DNA of 18,480 bases, taken from positions 1 through 18,480 of the forward strand of contig CABPYL010000048.1 of assembly GCA_902461565.1 (NCBI GenBank). The letters are read 5' to 3'. This document shows positions 15,598 to 18,480 of this stretch, piece by piece. Each line of letters opens with the position of its first letter. The stretch's first letter is position 1. The position numbers and the translations under genes are program-made. The stretch comes from an uncultured Porphyromonadaceae bacterium (lineage in GTDB: Bacteria; Bacteroidota; Bacteroidia; Bacteroidales; Muribaculaceae). Below the pieces are notes generated by a model. It saw nothing but the letters and a program-made list of their open reading frames with translations, had not been told where the DNA came from and ran no database searches.

Positions 15598-16113
15598 TTA
15601 CAGTACGATGGTATAATGGTTGGGAGTGTCGACTTTTTTACCGTCGACACTTAGTTCTTCATAAACCTCGCCGTTGCCTTTGTTCGTGATTTTCAGTTCG
15701 AAGCTGAACGGCGCCCGGTTGATACATGTAATATATAAATCGAAGTTATAGGTTTTGCTTACCGCACAATCGAATTCACCCCATCGCAACTGCCACGATG
15801 TTGGGGTAGAGGTCTCATAGTCCCATCCGCACTGGCGTACCAAGCCGAAGAACGTAGGCAAATAGTAGCGGCTTGGAGAGTTGTCAGTGTCAGGCGTCAG
15901 CATCTCATAAAACAGGTCGTTATAGCCCATAAGGATTGATTCCCCGGCAATATTGCCCTCTACCGCAGGGTCAAGCAGATTATTTCCATCGGCATCTACA
16001 ATATCGATATTGAGAACATAGGGATTATAATCCCATATTGGTTCGTCTTTGTCATTGCAGGACATAAGTCCCAGAAACAATACAGCAAGTGCAAGATTCA
16101 AAAGTTTTTTCAT
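15598..16113 (-). CDS. Small lipoprotein, function unknown
   Basis: 171 residues from ATG 16113. The N-terminus MKKLLNLALAVLFLGLMSC is a clear lipoprotein signal with Cys19 lipidated. Although an ATG exists at 16170, it lies upstream of the expected start of transcription (the -7 box is at 16140-16147), so 16113 is used. The mature part begins NDKDEPIWDYNPY; then LNIDIVDADGNNLLDPAV (about residues 34-51), GWDYETSTP, and FELKITNKGNGEVYEELSVDGKKV near the end. These look like beta-sandwich strands, and the pattern (ligand-like DADGNNLLDP) is seen in other Bacteroidales lipoproteins. I do not recognise the family and assign no function. It is surrounded by its own promoter and a terminator, so monocistronic. 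Confidence 0.85.
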   Translation of the reverse strand: MKKLLNLALAVLFLGLMSCNDKDEPIWDYNPYVLNIDIVDADGNNLLDPAVEGNIAGESILMGYNDLFYEMLTPDTDNSPSRYYLPTFFGLVRQCGWDYETSTPTSWQLRWGEFDCAVSKTYNFDLYITCINRAPFSFELKITNKGNGEVYEELSVDGKKVDTPNHYTIVL

Positions 16114-16139
16114 ATCGGAACAGATTGATTTTACGGCAG

Positions 16140-16171
16140 CAAATTTACATGTTAAATTATGGAAATGCAAA
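16140..16171 (-). promoter_or_regulatory. Promoter of the small lipoprotein gene
   Basis: On the minus strand, -33 TTTG (16168-16171) and -7 TAAATTTG (16140-16147) are separated by 20 bp, an exact fit to the Bacteroidota consensus. Transcription would start near 16133, about 20 nt before the ATG at 16113. Between this promoter and the next there is no gene. Confidence 0.8.
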
Positions 16172-16265
16172 TATAATAATAGAAAAATGCCGAATCCTCC
16201 GGATTTTAATATGTGCTTATATTTTAGCCACTTCCTACAGCTCTCGTGTCGGGCAGTGCGGCAGA

Positions 16266-16297
16266 TTTGTTTTTAAGTTATTTTTTTAGTATCTTTG
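16266..16297 (+). promoter_or_regulatory. Promoter of pnp
   Basis: -33 TTTG (16266-16269), a 20-bp spacer with a T7 run, and -7 TATCTTTG (16290-16297). Transcription near 16304 leaves a 36-nt AT-rich leader with no Shine-Dalgarno site before ATG 16340. Confidence 0.85.
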
Positions 16298-16339
16298 CAC
16301 GATTTATCGAAGAAAAAACAAATTGAACAATCACACTTT

Positions 16340-18480
16340 ATGAATCCCATTAAAAAAACCATCGAGCTGCCCGACGGCCGGACGATTACTATCGAGACCG
16401 GCAAACTGGCCAAGCAAGCCGATGGAGCGGTAGAAGTACGCATGGGCAACACTATGCTCCTCGCCACTGTAGTTTCCGCCAAGGAAGCCGGCGAAGGCGT
16501 CGATTTCATGCCCCTGCAGGTAGAGTACAAAGAAAAATTTTCGGCCGCCGGCCGTTTTCCCGGTGGTTTCCTAAAACGCGAAGGCCGCGCCAGCGACTAT
16601 GAAATCCTTACGGCCCGTCTGGTCGACCGCGTGCTGCGTCCCCTGTTCCCCGACAATTATCACGCCGACACTTTTGTAAATATCATCCTTTTCTCCGCCG
16701 ATGGCGTTGACGCTCCCGACTGTCTGGCCGGTCTTGCCGCTTCGGCTGCTCTCGCTGTCAGCGATATTCCCTTCAACGGTCCTATCTCCGAAGTGCGTGT
16801 TGCACGTATCGACGGTAAATTCGTTATCGACCCTACTTTCGACCAGCTTCAGAAAGCCGACATGGAACTGATGGTTGGCGCCACCTACGACAACATCATG
16901 ATGGTGGAAGGCGAGATGAACGAGGTGAGCGAAGCCGATCTGCTCGCCGCCCTCCGTGCCGCCCACGACGCCATCAAGGTGCAGTGCAAGGTGCAGATGG
17001 AACTGGCTGAGGCTGTCGGTTCCACTGTTAAGCGCGAATACTGCCACGAGGTGAACGACGAGGCACTCCGTGCCGACGTTCACGCAAAATGCTACGACAA
17101 GGCTTATGCCGTTGCCAAGGCTGGCTGCGCCGACAAACACTGGCGTCAGGACAGCTTCGACGCTATCTGCAACGAATACATCGAATCTATTCCCGAGGAA
17201 GAACGCGAGGAAAAAGAGGCTATGGTGAAGCGCTACTACCACGACGTAGAGCGCGAGGCCGTGCGCCGCTGCATACTCGACGAAGGCGTCCGTCTGGACG
17301 GCCGCAAGACTACCGACATCCGCCCTATCTGGTGTGAGGTAGATTACCTGCCCGGCCCTCACGGAAGCGCCGTTTTCACCCGTGGCGAGACTCAGAGCCT
17401 CTCCACCGTTACCCTCGGCACAAAACTCGACGAAAAGATGGTGGACGACGTTCTTAACCAGGGTTCCGAACGTTTCCTCCTGCACTATAACTTCCCGCCC
17501 TTCTCTACCGGCGAAGCCAAGGCACAGCGCGGCGTAGGCCGCCGCGAAATCGGCCACGGCAATCTGGCACACCGCGCCCTCAAGCGCATGCTGCCCGACA
17601 ACTTCCCCTACGTTGTACGCGTTGTCAGCGATATCCTCGAGAGCAACGGCTCTTCGTCGATGGCTACCGTATGCGCAGGCACTCTCGCACTGCTGGATGC
17701 CGGCGTTAAGATGAAGAAACCAGTAAGCGGCATCGCTATGGGTCTTATCACCGACACCGAAAGCCCCAAATATGCCGTTCTTTCCGATATTCTCGGCGAT
17801 GAGGACCACCTCGGCGACATGGACTTCAAGGTTACCGGTACACGCGACGGTATCACAGCCACACAGATGGATATCAAGTGCGACGGCCTCAGCTATGAAA
17901 TCCTTGAAAAGGCCCTTAACCAGGCCCGCGACGGCCGTATGCACATCCTCGACATTATCGAGCAGACGATCCCCGCTCCCCGCGCGGATTACAAGCCACA
18001 CGTTCCGCGTATCGTTACCATGACGATTCCCAAGGAACTTATCGGTGCAGTTATTGGCCCGGGCGGAAAGATTATCCAGGGTATCCAGGAAGAAAGCGGC
18101 GCAACCGTTTCCATCGACGAAATCGACGAAGGCGGTTATATCGAAGTTGCCGCCGCCAACAAGGCTGCCATCGACAAGGCTCTGGCTATGATCAATGCCA
18201 TTGTAGAGCTTCCCGAAGAAGGCAAGGTTTACGACGGCACCGTGCGCTCCATCATGGACTTCGGCGCATTCGTGGAATTTATGCCTCACCGCGACGGCCT
18301 TCTCCACATCAGCGAGATTGCCTGGGAGCGTCTGGAAAACATGGAGGCTTCCGGCCTTAAGGAAGGCGACAAAGTGCAGGTGAAACTTATCGAAATCGAT
18401 AAGAAAACCGGCAAGTACCGTCTGTCCATGCGAGCTCTTATGCCCAAACCCGAGGGCTATGTAGAGCCTCAGCGCGCACC
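16340..18480 (+). CDS. pnp: Polyribonucleotide nucleotidyltransferase (PNPase), 3' end outside window
   Basis: 713 codons are present and the gene continues past the window. PNPase degrades RNA 3' to 5' phosphorolytically, acting as a trimer. Domain order: first RNase PH-like domain (about 10-140, with GRFPGGFLKREGR and RLVDRVLRPLFP), helical linker (about 240-310), second RNase PH domain (about 315-540) with DGRKTTDIRPIWCEV, ESNGSSSMATVCAG and DILGDEDHLGDMDFKVTG, whose D489, D495 and K497 match the catalytic residues of the E. coli enzyme. KH domain (about 555-615) has IGAVIGPGGKII (568-579). S1 domain (about 625-695) has GKVYDGTVRSIMDFGAFVEF. The start at 16340 gives MNPIKKTIELPDGR, as in relatives. 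Note that a long open frame exists on the opposite strand of this gene but it is a codon-bias shadow. Confidence 0.98.
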   Translation, partial: MNPIKKTIELPDGRTITIETGKLAKQADGAVEVRMGNTMLLATVVSAKEAGEGVDFMPLQVEYKEKFSAAGRFPGGFLKREGRASDYEILTARLVDRVLRPLFPDNYHADTFVNIILFSADGVDAPDCLAGLAASAALAVSDIPFNGPISEVRVARIDGKFVIDPTFDQLQKADMELMVGATYDNIMMVEGEMNEVSEADLLAALRAAHDAIKVQCKVQMELAEAVGSTVKREYCHEVNDEALRADVHAKCYDKAYAVAKAGCADKHWRQDSFDAICNEYIESIPEEEREEKEAMVKRYYHDVEREAVRRCILDEGVRLDGRKTTDIRPIWCEVDYLPGPHGSAVFTRGETQSLSTVTLGTKLDEKMVDDVLNQGSERFLLHYNFPPFSTGEAKAQRGVGRREIGHGNLAHRALKRMLPDNFPYVVRVVSDILESNGSSSMATVCAGTLALLDAGVKMKKPVSGIAMGLITDTESPKYAVLSDILGDEDHLGDMDFKVTGTRDGITATQMDIKCDGLSYEILEKALNQARDGRMHILDIIEQTIPAPRADYKPHVPRIVTMTIPKELIGAVIGPGGKIIQGIQEESGATVSIDEIDEGGYIEVAAANKAAIDKALAMINAIVELPEEGKVYDGTVRSIMDFGAFVEFMPHRDGLLHISEIAWERLENMEASGLKEGDKVQVKLIEIDKKTGKYRLSMRALMPKPEGYVEPQRA

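Noticed and set aside
16114..16170. Upstream ATG extending the small lipoprotein by 19 residues
   Set aside because: It lies upstream of the predicted transcription start and would bury the lipoprotein signal peptide.
16571..18307. 578-codon open frame on the minus strand
   Set aside because: Lies wholly antisense to the well-conserved pnp gene; its composition (Val/Gly/Ala/His-rich, no domain) is that of a codon-bias shadow.
1..18480. CRISPR arrays, tRNA and rRNA genes
   Set aside because: No regularly spaced repeats, and no cloverleaf or rRNA-like stretches were noticed in any intergenic gap.

Overview
This is a bacterial chromosome fragment of the Bacteroidota type, most likely order Bacteroidales and possibly a Muribaculaceae-like gut bacterium (the family is inference). 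The main evidence is promoter form: at least five starts are preceded by the Bacteroidota sigma signature (-7 box TAnnTTTG, several with TTTG 19-20 bp upstream), and starts lack Shine-Dalgarno sites. The gene repertoire agrees: a TonB receptor with a carboxypeptidase-regulatory N-domain, a Big_5-type lipoprotein after a polyprenyl synthase, and lipoproteins with SC/AAC lipoboxes.

Layout. 1-71 (-): first codons of a gene leaving the window, probably an ISAon1-like transposase. 113-1158 (+): an AT-rich accessory island holding an Abi_2/AbiF-type HEPN gene interrupted by one in-frame amber codon. A promoter and a compact hairpin lie directly before it and look like an AbiF-associated small RNA. 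1230-4302 (-): rubrerythrin downstream of a TonB-dependent receptor. 4410-7460 (+): a two-gene unit, all-trans polyprenyl diphosphate synthase plus a large Ig-like lipoprotein. 7726-15394 (+): a heavy-metal export cluster comprising a permease fused to an HMA domain, a His-rich lipoprotein membrane-fusion protein, a CzcA/CusA-type RND pump and a TolC-type outer-membrane protein, followed by a translationally coupled GNAT/FemAB-like acyltransferase. 15598-16113 (-): a small lipoprotein of unknown function. 16340-18480 (+): polynucleotide phosphorylase, cut by the window end.

How the genes work together. The metal cluster gives a two-stage route: the permease with its soluble metal-binding domain would move metal from cytoplasm to periplasm, and the adaptor, RND pump and TolC tripartite system would carry it out of the cell. 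The pump, outer-membrane and acyltransferase genes overlap by 4 bp (ATGA) and so appear translationally coupled. Rubrerythrin (peroxide defence), the polyprenyl synthase (quinone or lipid-carrier chains) and PNPase (RNA turnover) are housekeeping.

The most interesting area is 113-1158. A compact RNA-like structure with its own promoter sits next to an AbiF-type HEPN gene whose HEPN RNase motif lies beyond a single stop codon. This resembles a decayed, or conditionally silent, RNA-guarded toxin locus. A second notable point is the AT-rich internal ATG at the permease/HMA junction, which could release a free copper-chaperone-like peptide.
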